Assembly: GCA_960531495.1 (NCBI GenBank)
Contig: OY482852.1
Location: 32,650,617-32,714,616, forward strand
DNA from: Zeus faber
Lineage: Eukaryota; Chordata; Actinopteri; Zeiformes; Zeidae
DNA: 64,000 nt
Direction of reading: 5' to 3'
Part shown: positions 44,897 to 58,600 of the stretch, in pieces
How positions within the stretch are numbered: the stretch's first letter is position 1
Layout: every line of letters begins with the position of its first letter
Translations under genes and position numbers: made by a program
Notes under the pieces: generated by a model
The model's input: the letters and a program-made list of their open reading frames with translations, nothing else
Database searches by the model: none
Told to the model about the DNA's origin: nothing

Positions 44897-45738
44897 AGTA
44901 TCACAATGTTAGTTATTTATTGGTGGAGACTTTCTAAGTTATGATCGCGTGTGACGAATAGATCGAGTCAGGTGGGGTATACATGTTTGTTCATAAACAT
45001 GCATATGCGTAAAAGATTCATAACTTAAAAACATATGCATGCAATCGTTCCAACTCAACAATAGGAGGGATAATATATTTTTAAAATACGATTGTTCTAG
45101 AAGCCATGCATAGTAACAACAGAGAAAATAGAGACAATATAATTTTTAAGCATAAATCAAGATAATTACTTCAGTGACAAAGCAGTGGATTGTGAATTTG
45201 CTGAGGGGGGGATAAACAATGGCTGACTTTTCACTGCCCAAAATTCAGATATGGCCTCCAACTGCAACTTTGTAATTCCAGTGCTTTAATAAAAATAGGC
45301 TTTACATTGTTGCCACTTACAATCTGAATGGACGATTCTGGATGGAGCCAGATAAAGTGCTATTTGTCTGATGAGACCAGAGGATGGCTGACCTCCCCGG
45401 GGTAAACTTTGTCAGTGGGTTTGCTGTCTTGGAGCAGGGCACGAGTGCCAAAGATGTGCAGAACTACTGTCTTAATTACAGTCATCTTGGAGCAAAGGTC
45501 AAGACACAATGAACACAATAAAGAGGATTTGGGAGATACAGCTTATCCACCTCACAATCTGCTCACTGTGTTGTGAAATTACACATTACTGATGTAACAT
45601 CAGTACTCTTCAAATTTAATTACAACCTATTGTTCTTTGTCCACCTAAAAGAACTCAACAGAAAGAGCGGTGCATGGTGCATGAAAGCAGTTGTAGGCCA
45701 AGCTATGTGGTGCATGAAATATTCAACTGTACCAGACA
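44897..45738. repeat. 842-bp direct duplication, left copy
   Basis: From AGTATCACAATGTTAG to TGTACCAGACA it matches 47596-48437 with small indels and few substitutions. No terminal inverted repeats, poly-A tail or coding frame identify it as a known element. Confidence 0.92.
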
Positions 45739-47123
45739 GTCCTGGAACTGCTGGGTGGCCAAATTTGATAGCCTAAAAAAAATAATCTGGAGTAGGCTAG
45801 CAATGTGGGGCAATGCAGTAAATGGGTCCGGCCTAGATGTCATGGACATTTGACTTCTCCCATCAATGATAATTTGGTCCGTCCTTAAATTACTACAACA
45901 AACACTCATCCCGACACTTAAGGAGAGTTCCTCAGGCAGCGCAGTCATACATTTTCTTAAAACAGCTCCAAATGGATTAGTTGCCTTGAGTCTTTTGCTG
46001 AGTTTATCAAGTGGGGACCCTCTTTCACCAATGTTTAGTTGAATTAGGCCCTTGACACCAGGCTGAACAGGCTATCCTATTGATTTAGTACGGTGACCCC
46101 AATATGTTTGACCTGGAAATGCGGCTCATAACACTCACGGTCCTTAGACACAGTAAAAAAAACAAAACTGATGGTTGCTTCTGCCCGTACTGATTTAGGC
46201 CAAATAGACCTTGATTTTTTCTGCACCCTATGAATGGAATAGTCTGCAGAGCCACTTCACACAACTGACTTGTCAAGAGGATAGGTACTGGTTTTGTGAC
46301 AATTCACTGATCTGTATTTAATCCAGCCTCTGAAATTAATTGTCCCAAAAAGTAAAAGACTCATTAGGAGGAGGGAGAGAAAGATGGTAAGATTTGCGTC
46401 GGGAAGGAAAGAGGCTGAAGGATAGATGGGTGAATTGGTGTGTGTGTGTGTGTGTGGAGGGGGGGGGGGATGAGTTGGAATGTTCTCTGAAGTGGGATGG
46501 CCTTTTAATGTAGCCTAGCGTGTACACACGGGATGTTAGGCGGAGGGGTGGGGCTTATGAGAGAAAGAGGGAGGGATTGACGGAGAGATGGGTGGGTGGG
46601 TGGATGGATGGATGGATGGATGGGTAGAGTGTTTAAGATTGTCAGCATCACTACTAATCTACCCACCAGCGGTGCAGCAGGCAGCACCACCGGGAACTGA
46701 TTCCTGAATTTCTATCCATCAATCTCCCCCTCTTTTTGTCTCTCTTAATTTTGTCTTCCACTCAGTTTCCGGGACACCCACTATGGGTCCAGCCTCGGTG
46801 TTCCCCTCCCCTTACCTCTCTTCATCATTGGCTTTAGTTAACAAACCATCTGTCCACCCATCCAGGGGTTTTCTCCCTCCTTTGCATGCGCACACATGTG
46901 TGTGTGTCTATGTCTCTCTCTCCTTCCTTTCCTATCCTTCCCTCTCTGCCTTGTGGACATGAAATCCATCAGGACTCCCAACAAGCCATCAGCGGTGGTG
47001 TGCCAGCCCAGCTACGTGAGTGTGTTTTCCTGACTTCCTTGTTTATTTACGTAGATAGTTGTGTTGGATAAACAGCTGTGGTATTAACAATGAAGTGGGA
47101 CACAGAGAAGAACTGGGAACACA

Positions 47124-47126
<3 letters not shown>
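45739..47126. other. Stretch without a supported gene, with short simple repeats
   Basis: Contains a GT run with a G run (46438-46470) and GGAT/GGGT units (about 46585-46625). A pyrimidine-rich tract before AG at 46971-46972 and GTGAGT at 47016 could mimic an exon, but the 43 bp between them match nothing I recognise. Confidence 0.5.

Positions 47127-47182
<56 letters not shown>
47127..47182. repeat. GA microsatellite
   Basis: Pure GA run of about 55 bp. Confidence 0.95.
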
Positions 47183-47184
<2 letters not shown>

Positions 47185-47595
47185 CACTAAGACTGCTTAT
47201 CTAAGCTGCATGACTTTTAGGTAGACAACGAGATAGATGCTGTAAAGGGATGCTCTAGATTTGGGGGAAATGTACTTTTAATCTATCTTACCCAGATAGA
47301 AACGAGAAGCCACCAAACCAATTTCATTATTGTGTGTCCAGTTCCAGTAGCAACAGGCTGCAAGATAAATTTGTTAGCTCAATGCAAGGCTGCAGAGGGG
47401 ATTAACTAGCCTAGCTCCTGTGAAATTAGGGAAATACATCTTCCAGGATCTCAAGTAACCATTCAAAATTATTTTATTTTTAGGTATTGCAAATGTATTG
47501 TGTTGAATAGAAACCTTGTTTAAAATAATGTTTTTATGCTTAAATGTTGACTTTTGGTAAAGTAAATTTGAGAAGATCTGAACTTAAACAAAAAT

Positions 47596-48437
47596 AGTAT
47601 CACAATGTTAGTTATTTATTGGTGGAGACTTTCTAAGTTATGATCGTGTGTGACGAATAGATCGAGTCGGGGGGGTATACATGTTTGTTCATAAACATGC
47701 ATATGCTTAAAAGATTCATAACTTAAAAACATATGCATGCAATCGTTCCAACTCAACAATAGGAGGGATAACATATTTTTAAAATACGATTGTTCTAGAA
47801 GCCATGCATAGTAACAACAGAGAAAATAGAGACAATATAATTTAAATCAAGATAATTACTTCAGTGACAAAGCAGTGGATTGTTAATTTGCTGGGGGTGG
47901 GGGGGTGGGGGGGGTGGGTAAACAATGGCTGACTTTTCAATGCCCAAAATTCAGATATGGCCTCCAACTGCAACTTTGTAATTCCAGTGCTTTAATAAAA
48001 ATAGGCTTTACATTGTTGCCACTTACTATCTGAATGGACAATTCTGGGTGGAGCCAGATAAAGTGCTATTTGTCTGATGAGACCAGAGGATGGCTGACCT
48101 CCCCGGGGTAAACTTTGTCAGTGGGTTTGCTGTCTTGGAGCAGGGCACGAGTGCCAAAGATGTGCAGAACTACTGTCTTAATTACAGTCATCTTGGAGCA
48201 AAGGTCAAGACACAATGAACACAATAAAGAGGATTTGGGAGATACAGCTTATCCACCTCACAATCTGCTCACTGTGTTGTGAAATTACACATTACTGATG
48301 TAACATCAGTACTCTTCAAATTGAATTACAAACTATTGTTCTTTGTCCACCTAAAATAACTCAACAGAAAGAGGGGTGCTTGAAAGCAGTTGTAGGCCAA
48401 GCTATGTGGTGCATGAAATATTCAACTGTACCAGACA
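47596..48437. repeat. 842-bp direct duplication, right copy
   Basis: Same length as the left copy. Differences include loss of about 8 bp within TATAATTTTTAAGCAT, expansion of a G-rich stretch near 47890-47920 and loss of a TGCATGG motif near 48378. Confidence 0.92.
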
Positions 48438-48445
48438 TTATTGGT

Positions 48446-48812
48446 ACTGTATGTGACATTTATTTGTCACACAACACACCACACTACAACACATGCTTGC
48501 ACACACACACATGCTTTGGATGGTGGCTGGTGAAATGGTTCCTCTGCATTTAACCCATCCTGGCTCCTCCTTCCTCCAGGGCCACAGCCAGGAGCAGTGG
48601 GCAACATACCTAGACGCCCCCGGGGACCAGATGATAAGTGTCCATCGCTGGTCAGACAATGATGTTACTCCTTACTGACGTGAGGTGGAGGAAACCATGC
48701 AAACTCCACACAGAAAGGCTCCTATTTGGGAGATAACCCGCCGGAGAATGGTGCCAACAGCGCCCCAGGCGGGAATCGAACCCAGGACCTTCTTGCTGTG
48801 AGGCAGCAGTGC
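48446..48812 (-). mobile_element. tRNA-headed SINE, second family, nearly complete
   Basis: B-box complement at 48772-48782 and the same body and tail as at 43311. Lies immediately after the right duplication copy. Confidence 0.83.
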
Positions 48813-48883
48813 AATGCGAAAAAACGAAAATAGTTGCAATGCAGTATAACCTTGTTTATCTGAACCCTGTGGTAAATGAAGGT

Positions 48884-49141
48884 TGTGGTGGAACAAAGAG
48901 CGTGGTCAAGCACCAGCTGCAGGCGACAGCACGGCTCCCTTTCCCGCGGCTGCCAAGCTGTCTCGAATCAGCCGGCAAGGAGGCAAGGAGTTTTTTTAAT
49001 GTTTGTCTGTCTTGCAGAGGGGACTCCAGCGCATGGGCTCGTCAGCTGACCAGGAGCCAGAGTGCAGAATGCCATTCCTCCTGCACCTGAAATTATTATC
49101 ATCATCATTATTATTATTTATTATATATACTTGTGGCCAGA
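48884..49141 (+). repeat. Gmr1 copy 2 5' LTR, 3'-truncated
   Basis: Starts TGTGGTGGAACAAAGAGC and matches the 3' LTR up to ACTTGTGGCCAGA. The last 90 bp or so of the LTR and the primer site are deleted. Confidence 0.75.
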
Positions 49142-49850
49142 CTCGTTACACCTCGAGACTCGTTACACATGAACAGGGACTTTGGAGGAGCAGGGCACCG
49201 AGTGAAAGGCACCCCAGAGTCGATCCCTTTGGCTGAGGAAGTGACTCGTGGACCTGGAAGAGGAGTGGGACTTCTTCTGCTGTCAGCTGGAGCACGTCCT
49301 AGCCGGCGTGAGCTCCCGGGAGCATGTGGTGACCAGTCGCTGACCCACGAGGGATTCGCCGGGTCCCCAGCCCATCCCGATAGCCCGGAGGAGAATGTCC
49401 GTGGGTATGCTGCGTCGGACCCTAGGACCCATGCAGGATTCGTCGGGTCCCGAGTTCATCCCGGTGCCCCGGAGGGGGATGGTCAGGGCTCCGCCGCATC
49501 CATGGGCTTTGGGAGGACACGCTCTCCCTTTCCCATGCTGTCCCTGCTCTGTCCCCCATCAGGTCTCAGGACGGTGCTGCTGCAGGAAATATGGGAGCTG
49601 TGCAGATGTCTTGGCAGGGGTGCGGGACTGCACCAGGATGGAACTCGGCCAGGTGGCCCAGCCACCAGAACCACCTGACCGAGTTCCATCCGGGGGTGGG
49701 AAGGGGCCTACAAAGTAAGGCAAGGCTAAAGGGGGGTAGACATGACATGGCAGAAGATGGTCTAGCAACTGGTAGAGGTTCATTGTGTGCATGGGGATGT
49801 TCACACGTATGAGATGGTTCGGCTCGAAATCTGTTACAAGTGAAAAAAGA
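49142..49850 (+). pseudogene. Gmr1 copy 2 gag region
   Basis: Frame 49133-49678 contains a coding-like part with two similar modules (HEGFAGSPAHPDSPEENVRG and HAGFVGSRVHPGAPEGDGQG). No zinc knuckle is seen. Collinear with the gag-like start of copy 1 at GAGTCGATC. Confidence 0.5.
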
Positions 49851-50970
49851 ATGTGGCTGTGGTTAGTTCCCGCCTGTCGCACTCCCTAGATTGGCCAAGG
49901 TTTTATGCGTTGATGAGAGAGGCTGGGGGAGTGCATTCACGGTCAGTCGGGAGATGTGAGTGTTGCATGGCGCACGGTGACACGGAGGGGTCACCGTCGG
50001 CGGGTGTGACGTGTGCAGGGGCAGTGGAATCCCAAGTGGGATCGCCCCGGTCCCCTTGACCTTCCCTATCAACGATTTTCTGCTGGAGCAGTCGCGAGAT
50101 GACACTCTACACGGTGCCTTCGAGGGTAGGTCAAGAAGATGGCATATTGATGTCCCCAGACGCTGTGATCACTCTCCCATATTTTCTGGTGATTAGGGAC
50201 AGGTTATATTGAGTGAGCCATGACACTCAGACGGGAGAGGAGACAACATAGTTGTTGGTGTGAAGAGCTGCCGTGAAATACTCTTTAAGGTGGCTCACCA
50301 TAACCAGATCGCCGGTCACCTCGGTCAAGAGAGAACACGACAGCGGATAATGGCCCGCTTCTATCGGCCAGGCATTTGGGCAGATGTGCGTAAATGGTGC
50401 GCTGTTTGTCCTGTGTGCCAGTTAGTCAAACCTCTGACCACGCCAAGAGCGAGAGACTTGGTATGGACCTCATCGGGCCATTAGACCGCAGTGCCTGCGG
50501 GTATCGTATTGTGTTAGTCCTAGTGGGGATGGTAGCTCAGGCGGTAGAGCTGGTGGTCTAGTGATCTAAAGGTTGCTGGTTCGATCCCAGGCTCCTCCTG
50601 CTAGCATGCTGTAGTGTCCTTGAAGAAGACACTTAACCCCTAATTGCTCCTGATGGCTGCGTCCGTCGGTGTTTGACAATTGTAAGTCGCTTTGGATAAA
50701 AGCGTCTGCTAAATGTAATGTAATGTAGTGGATTATGCAACCTGCTACCCTGAAGCAGTGCCCCTGTGCAATATTACAGCCAAAAGTGTGGCACAGGTGC
50801 TGTTTCAGGTAATATCCCGAGTCGGGATTCTGAAGGAAATCCTCATCGACCAGGGCACTACCTTTATGTCATGTCGATTTTTGGAACTTTACGAGTTAGT
50901 GGGCGTCCGCTCGATTCAGACCAGCGTTTACCATCCCTTTAATAAAACACTGAAAAACATAATTTGAAGG
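49851..50970 (+). pseudogene. Gmr1 copy 2 protease end and integrase
   Basis: The protease end (SSRLSHSLDWPRFYALMREAG) is followed by the integrase zinc-binding region (NQIAGHLGQERTRQRIMARF ... CAVCPVCQLV). The catalytic core piece is MDYATCYPEAVPL and ILKEILIDQGTTF, and it ends with SIQTSVYHPFNKTLKN. A SINE lies between the two integrase parts, and L/V codons on either side of its duplication read on directly. Confidence 0.78.
50526..50725 (+). mobile_element. tRNA-derived SINE (L2-tailed), full length
   Basis: A 200-bp copy on the + strand. A-box within GGTAGCTCAGGCGGTAGAGC, B-box GGTTCGATCCC, body, and a tail ending GCGTCTGCTAAATGTAATG. Flanked by the 5-bp duplication TAGTG (50521-50525 and 50726-50730) in Gmr1 integrase. 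Confidence 0.92.
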
Positions 50971-51429
50971 TTCTTTTACGGTGATAGCTAGGACAGGTGG
51001 TTGGACCTCTTGCTGTTTGTGGTGCAGGAGGTTCCCCAGGCCTACACGGGAGTTTCTCCCTTTGAACTCCTCTTTGGCAGGAGACCCTGGGGGTGCTAGA
51101 CCTAATTTAAGAAAACTGGGAAGAAGGTCCTCGCACCAGTAAGAACGAAATACAGTATGTTATGGACCTGAGAGCAAAGTTACACACACTGGTTCGGCCG
51201 TTATCATTGGAGAATCTTTTACGAGGGGGCTCGGCTCAGACAATTTGTACCGGGAGACAATGTGTTAGTGTTGCTCCCTACGTCCAGCTCTAAATTGCTC
51301 GCAAAGTGACAAGGGCCTTGTGGTCACACGGCTGGTTGGTGAGGTCAATTATGAGGTTGAATGGTCTGACGGGCAGGGGGCAACACAGATTTATCACCTT
51401 AACCTCTAGAATGGAAGGAGGGGGCGTCT

Positions 51430-52330
51430 GTGGCTCTGGTCATGCCAGTCATTGAGCGGGATGAGTTGGGGCCGGAGGTTCAAAAAGCGGCTGATCCTAC
51501 CGCAGCCCTGTTAAGTGACCATCTCTCTCCGTTCCAGCGGGCAGATGTTGCTGCACCTCAGCGTTTTCTCCTTCCTACCTCACGTCCCACCACCATGTGG
51601 AGACGACCCTGGGGTTAATGGTGCACTCTTGGCCGTAATAGAGGGGGTAAAAGAGGATTCCACGAGTGACTGGTCTAGTCCCATCGTGCTGGTGGGTAAG
51701 CCCAATGGGTCAGTCCGTTTTTGTGTAGACTACCGAAGGGTTAACGCCGTGTAAAAGGTAGACGCCGACCTGATGTCCCAGCTTGATGAACTTCTCGACC
51801 GGTTAGGTACAGCTCGTTTGTTCACCACAATGGATTTAACCAAGGGCTACTAGTCGATTCCCTCGTCTCAGGAGTTCAAGGAAAAATCTGTATCCTTCCC
51901 TTGGTTTGGCTTGAACCACTTTTGCACATTTCCGTTCGGGTTGTTCGGTGCCTCTGCCACCTTTCAGAGACTCATAGATTGCGTCCTGCGTCTGCATGTA
52001 GCATAAACTGCAGCCTACCTAGATGATGTAATCATTCACAGCGACACCTGGGAGTGGTATATGCAGCATGTGGGCACAGTCCCTGAGGCAGTGCTGGGCT
52101 CACCGCCAACCAAAAGAAGTGTGCCGTGGGACGGAGGGAGTTATGGTATCTGGGGTACCACTTGAGTGAAGGCCTGGTCCGACCCCAGCTTGATTAAACC
52201 GCTGTGGTCGCAAACACACCGAGACCCAAGACCAAGAAGGAGGTGAAACAGTTCTTTGGGCTGGCTGGCTACTATGGGAGGTTTGTCCCTGACTTATCAG
52301 CCACTTAACCTTAACCAGCCCCAAGTCCGA
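51430..52330 (+). pseudogene. Gmr1 copy 2 reverse transcriptase
   Basis: Pieces in the order [50 protein letters not shown] (motif A, then a stop), FPFGLFGASATFQRLIDCVL and AAYLDDVIIHS (catalytic box YLDD), ending with FFGLAGYYGRFVPDLS. Several in-frame stops. RNase H does not follow. Confidence 0.82.
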
Positions 52331-52400
52331 CTTAACTTGAAAAGGTGCTGGGAGTCGGCTGTCGGCTGGACGGCTCCCAGCAAGTCGGGTAGTGGGGGTA

Positions 52401-52792
52401 TGTGACGGATCAAGGGGCTTGGGCAAGCACCAGCTGCAGACGACAGCATGACTCCCTTTCCCCAGGCCACCAAGCTGCCTCGAATCGGCCGAATCAGTGC
52501 CCATGCGGCGCTGTTTTGTCCAACTCAAGGCGGGGAGCTTTCTTAATGTTTATCTGTCTTGCAGGGGAGGTCGGCGCGTAGGCTTGTCAGCCGAGCAGGA
52601 CCCGGAGTGTGGAACTCCGTTCCTCCTTTGCCCAAAATTATTATCATCGTCATCATTATTATTATTTATTATTTATACTTGGGGCCAGAGAGCCTTTGGT
52701 TTACAAATCAATAAAAACTCTCTTTGCAAACCAAAGAAGAAAGGACTCAGTTTCCGTCCCTAAACCCCTACCTGTGGGCAGAGACTTCCCCA
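52401..52792 (+). repeat. Gmr1 copy 2 3' LTR, complete
   Basis: A 392-bp LTR from TGTGACGGATCAAGGGGC to GAGACTTCCCCA. Contains AATAAAAACTCTC (polyadenylation-like) and an ATT/ATC-rich stretch. Preceded by GTGGGGGTA, a short polypurine-like primer. Confidence 0.8.
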
Positions 52793-52797
52793 AAGGT

Positions 52798-54560
<1,763 letters not shown>

Positions 54561-55288
54561 ACTGAAAGCACACAATTGCAATGTCACTACACCATGACTA
54601 GATATGTTCTGCACCATATGGATCTGGTATTGTACTATTTAAATATCTGTATCTATAGAAAGATGTATTTTTTTTATTAAAATATTGGCATTGATATTTG
54701 TTCCACTTGCAGAATGCTCATCATGGGATGGGACCCTAGCGGCCACTGGGCCCTGGTGTGGTTGCATGGTTGGTACTTACGCCACTAGACTAATTTTCAA
54801 AGATTACATTTCACGTCAAAACTCACCCACAGGTTGCTGTTTATTTTAAAGGTTTGTTTGTCAATGTTGGCTGCCATTTTCAAAAATGAGAGATAACACA
54901 AATTCAGTTAGGAACACTTTTTCAAGTTTAAGCAATTTATTATTTCCCAATCATATATAGTATTAATATAATATGCATATGGTTATGTGTGGCATTAAGG
55001 CTCTATTGCAGTTTCTGCTCCCTTGCAACATAGCCTTCCTGTACTGCACAGGGAGTACTGCGAAACAGCATGATCAGTGTTATCTTCTGATACTGCAGGT
55101 GGAGGCTGGGGTGGAGGTGGGAAGATGCAGCAATCGTCCAGCAGCATTAAGGGTTGCGTGAACGTATTTAAATAGTCTGCCTTGTCACACAATCTTGTGT
55201 GATTGTGTGATTGTGTCTCTCAGTCTCTCTATCCAGACTCTCTGGAGTCTGTCTTGAGTCTACATTTTGAAGGGATCACTCTCATGTC
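54561..55288. other. Stretch without a supported gene
   Basis: Anonymous DNA up to the target duplication of the gypsy element. Short GTGATTGTGT repeats near 55195-55215. Confidence 0.5.
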
Positions 55289-55293
55289 GGATG

Positions 55294-55602
55294 TGTCAGG
55301 GTTTGCCCGGGGCCTACCGGCATCTGCTTCTCCTATTTCTGTTCTGATTACCCTGCCTCATTAGGTGATATGTTTCACCTGTGTCTCGTTTGGTCGTCCC
55401 TATTTAGACCCTGTCGTTTGTGTCCTCGGGCGCTCAGTCTTGAGTTTGTCTAACCTCATGACAACGCACTTGTTCCAAGCTCCCGAGACTTCTTATTTGT
55501 TTTTGCCCAGTTTTTGTACTTGTTTTGAGTAAACCTCTATTTTTGCCACCTCGCCTCTGCCTTGTTCTCTGCACCTGGGTTCACTCAGTATACCTCCTAA
55601 CA
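55294..55602 (+). repeat. Gypsy 5' LTR
   Basis: TGTCAGGG ... CCTCCTAACA. It carries the promoter (below) and AGTAAA near 55527 as a likely polyadenylation signal. Forty-one bases present in the 3' LTR after CGGCATC are absent. Confidence 0.92.
55401..55442 (+). promoter_or_regulatory. LTR TATA box and predicted RNA start
   Basis: TATTTAGA at 55401 lies 31 bp before GCTCAGTCTTG (55432-55442). The latter is the exact complement of the sequence after the LTR, so 55432 is the predicted start of the element RNA. The spacing is that of a TATA promoter. No transcript data are available here. Confidence 0.6.
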
Positions 55603-55603
55603 G

Positions 55604-55614
55604 CAAGACTGAGC
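55604..55614 (+). promoter_or_regulatory. Primer-binding site for self-priming
   Basis: CAAGACTGAGC, one base after the LTR, complements 11 bases of the LTR at 55432-55442. There is no TGG as in tRNA-primed elements. Tf1/sushi-group retrotransposons are known to prime with the first 11 bases of their own RNA. Confidence 0.68.
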
Positions 55615-55621
55615 CAACAAC

Positions 55622-58600
55622 ATGGACCCAGCAGAGAGTCGTCCTCCAGAGGTGGAAAGCCTGCGGGTGGCCTTGACGCACCAGGGGACTGCGATTGGCC
55701 GACATGAGCGGGTTCTCCAACAGGTCCTGGACAACCTGCAGTCGCTCGCCCAGGCCGTCCAGCAGAGCCAGGCACAGGCTCCACCTATGGCCCCTGCGCC
55801 AGCGCTGCCTCCCATGGACCCGCGTCCTCCAGATCACCGCGAACCACGACTGCCGGCGCCAGAGAGGTACGACGGTAACCCAGGAGGGTGTCATGGTTTT
55901 TTGACGCAATGCTCCCTGGCCTTCGAGCTCCAGCCTTCACAGTTCCCCACCCAGCGCTCACAGGTGGCATATGTGGTCATGCTACTCACCGGCAAAGCAC
56001 TCTCCTGGGCCACAGCCATCTGGAATCGGCAAACCCCGGCCTGCTCCAGCTACCAGGCTTTTGCCGGGGAGATGCGCCGAGTGTTTGACCACTCAGTCAG
56101 TGGGAGGGGGGCGTCGACACGGCTACTCCGGCTCCGCCAGGGGGGACAGAGCGCAGCGGACTACGCCATCGCATTCCGCACCCTCGCAGTGGTGTCTGGA
56201 TGGAACAGCGAGGCACTCATCGCGACCTTCCAGGAGGGCCTCAATGAGGGTGTCAAGGACGAGCTGGCATCCCGGGAGGCGCAGGAGGACCTGGACACGC
56301 TCATCGATGCAGCGACTCGGGTGGATAACCGCCTCCGGGAGAGACAAAGGGAACGCGTTTTCCCCGCTTCACCAATACCAGCGCGCAGAGCGGCTCTGGG
56401 GACGAGGCCTCCCGAGCATCTCCTGGCTATCCCGAGCCTGCCTCCAGCATCAGGTAGTTTCCTGGATGTAGGGCTAGCAAAGGCCCTAAAGCTCCCTCTG
56501 GCACCTCTAGAGCATCCTCTCACGGTGACAGCCCTGGATGGAAGACCACTGGGGTCCGGTAGCGTGTGCCATCTCACCGCCCCCCTTTGGCTGTCACTGG
56601 AGGGAAAACATTCAGAGGTAATCCAGCTCCACCTCATCCACTCTCCTGAGTTTCCACTGGTCCTGGGCTACCCATGGCTAGCCCGTCACAACCCACATCT
56701 GGACTGGGCCTCCGGGCGTCTCACCGAATGGGGCCCTGCCTGCCACACCACCTGTCTTCGTTCTAGTCCGTCTTCTCACCCTCTCGAGTCTCCAGTCCGT
56801 GTCCAAGCTCGGGCCCCTTCCCAAGCCCCTGCCCACTCCGGAGTTCCTGTCCGTGTCCTGGCTCCAGTCCGTATTCAAGGTCCCATCCATTCCGAGTTTT
56901 CACGAGTGCCCCACGAGTATGCCGATCTGAGGGAGGTCTTCAGCAAGAGACGGGCCACCACGCTTCCTCCCCATCGGTCCTATGACTGCGCCATCGACCT
57001 TCTGCCTGGCACCTGCCCTCCTCGAGGACGTCTCTTCTCTCTCTCTGCCCCTGAGACTACAGCCATGGAGGAGTACATCCGGGGGGCGCTCACCTCAGGT
57101 TTCATCCGCCCTTCTACCTCCCCGGCGGGCGCAGGGTTTTTCTTCGTGGGTAAGAAGGATGGCGGCCTGCGTCCCTGCATTGATTACCATGGTCTGAACA
57201 AGATCACGGTCAAGAATCGCTACCCCCTTCCTCTCATGTCCACATCTTTCGAGCAACTACAAGGCGCCACCATCTTCACCAGCCTCGATCTTCGAAACGC
57301 ATACAATCTCGTCCGCGTCCGCGAGGGGGATGAGTGGAAGACCGCCTTCAACACACCTACCGGCCATTATGAATACCTGGTCATGCCTTTTGGATTGGCC
57401 AATGCTCCCGCTGTCTTCCAGGCCTTTGTAAACGACGTCCTCCGTGAGTTTCTCAACCGCTCCGTGTTCGTCTACATCGATGACATCCTCATCTTCTCCA
57501 GGACCCTTCCCGAACACATACAGCATGTGAGACAGGTCCTTCACCGCCTGCTCGCCAATGGCCTCTATGTGAAGCTGGAGAAGAGTGAGTTCCACGCCAC
57601 CACCGTTCAGTTCCTGGGGTTTGTCATCACCGAGGGTCACGTCCAGATGGATCCTGCCAAGACCGAAGCCGTCCGGGACTGGCCACCACCCACCTCGGTC
57701 AAACAGGTGCAGCGCTTCCTCGGGTTTGCCAATTTTTACAGGCGATTCATTCGGGGTTTTAGCACTGTGGCGGCTCCCCTCACCGCCCTCACTAGGACAT
57801 CCACAGCCTGCTTCGCCTGGACTGCGGAGGCTGAGGGGGCGTTCAGGGCTCTCAAGACGCGGTTCACCGCTGCCCCTGTCCTGGCCACACCAGAGCCTAC
57901 CCTACCCTTCGTGGTGGAGGTGGATGCTTCCGATGTGGGAGTGGGGGCCGTTTTGTCCCAAAGGACTCACGACAAGAAGCTCCATCCATGTGCTTTCTTC
58001 TCCCGTCGCCTCACCCCAGCGGAACCGAACTATGACATAGGGAACCGGGAGCTACTGGCGGTCAAACTGGCATTGGAGGAGTGGCGGCACTGGCTGGAGG
58101 GGGCCCAATACCCATTTGTCGTCTGGACCGACCACAAGAACCTGACATACATTCAGGATGCCAAACGCCTCAACTCCCGTCAAGCCCGATGGGCCTTGTT
58201 CTTCAATCGGTTCAACTTCATCCTGTCATATCGTCCCGGGTCCAAGAACCTTAAACCCGACGCTCTCTCCAGACAGTTCGACCCTCCTGAGCTGGTTGAA
58301 CTCCCTGAGCCCATTCTCCAGAGCTCCTGCATCTTGGCTCCGGTCCGCTGGGGAATCGAGACGCAGGTCCGGCAGGCCCAAAGGAGGGAGGCGGATCCCG
58401 GCAACGGGCCCCCGGGTCACCTGTTTGTCCCGAAGGCGGTCCGATCACAAGTCCTGCAATGGGGGCATTCATCCCGCCTCACTGGCCACCCGGGGATCTC
58501 CAGGACCCTCGAGTTCCTCCGCAGGCGTTTCTGGTGGCCTACCATGGAGCAGGACGTCCGGTCCTTCGTCGCTGCCTGCACAATCTGCACCCAGAACAAG

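Larger units (their letters stand above)
48884..52792 (+). mobile_element. Gmr1-type Ty3/gypsy retrotransposon, copy 2
   Basis: Flanked by the 5-bp duplication AAGGT (48879-48883 and 52793-52797). Order on the + strand: truncated 5' LTR (48884-49141), gag region, protease remnant (about 49850), integrase (50260-50970, split by a SINE), RT (51430-52300) and 3' LTR (52401-52792). This is again integrase before RT. RNase H is missing between the RT end and the 3' LTR. Many stops. Confidence 0.83.

Noticed and set aside
46973..47015. Small exon between an AG and GTGAGT after a pyrimidine tract
   Set aside because: Forty-three bp with no recognisable peptide; splice-like signals alone are expected by chance in this much DNA.
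50526..50600. tRNA gene on the + strand
   Set aside because: A- and B-boxes are present, but the sequence continues into a SINE body and tail with target duplications, and no acceptor stem closes.
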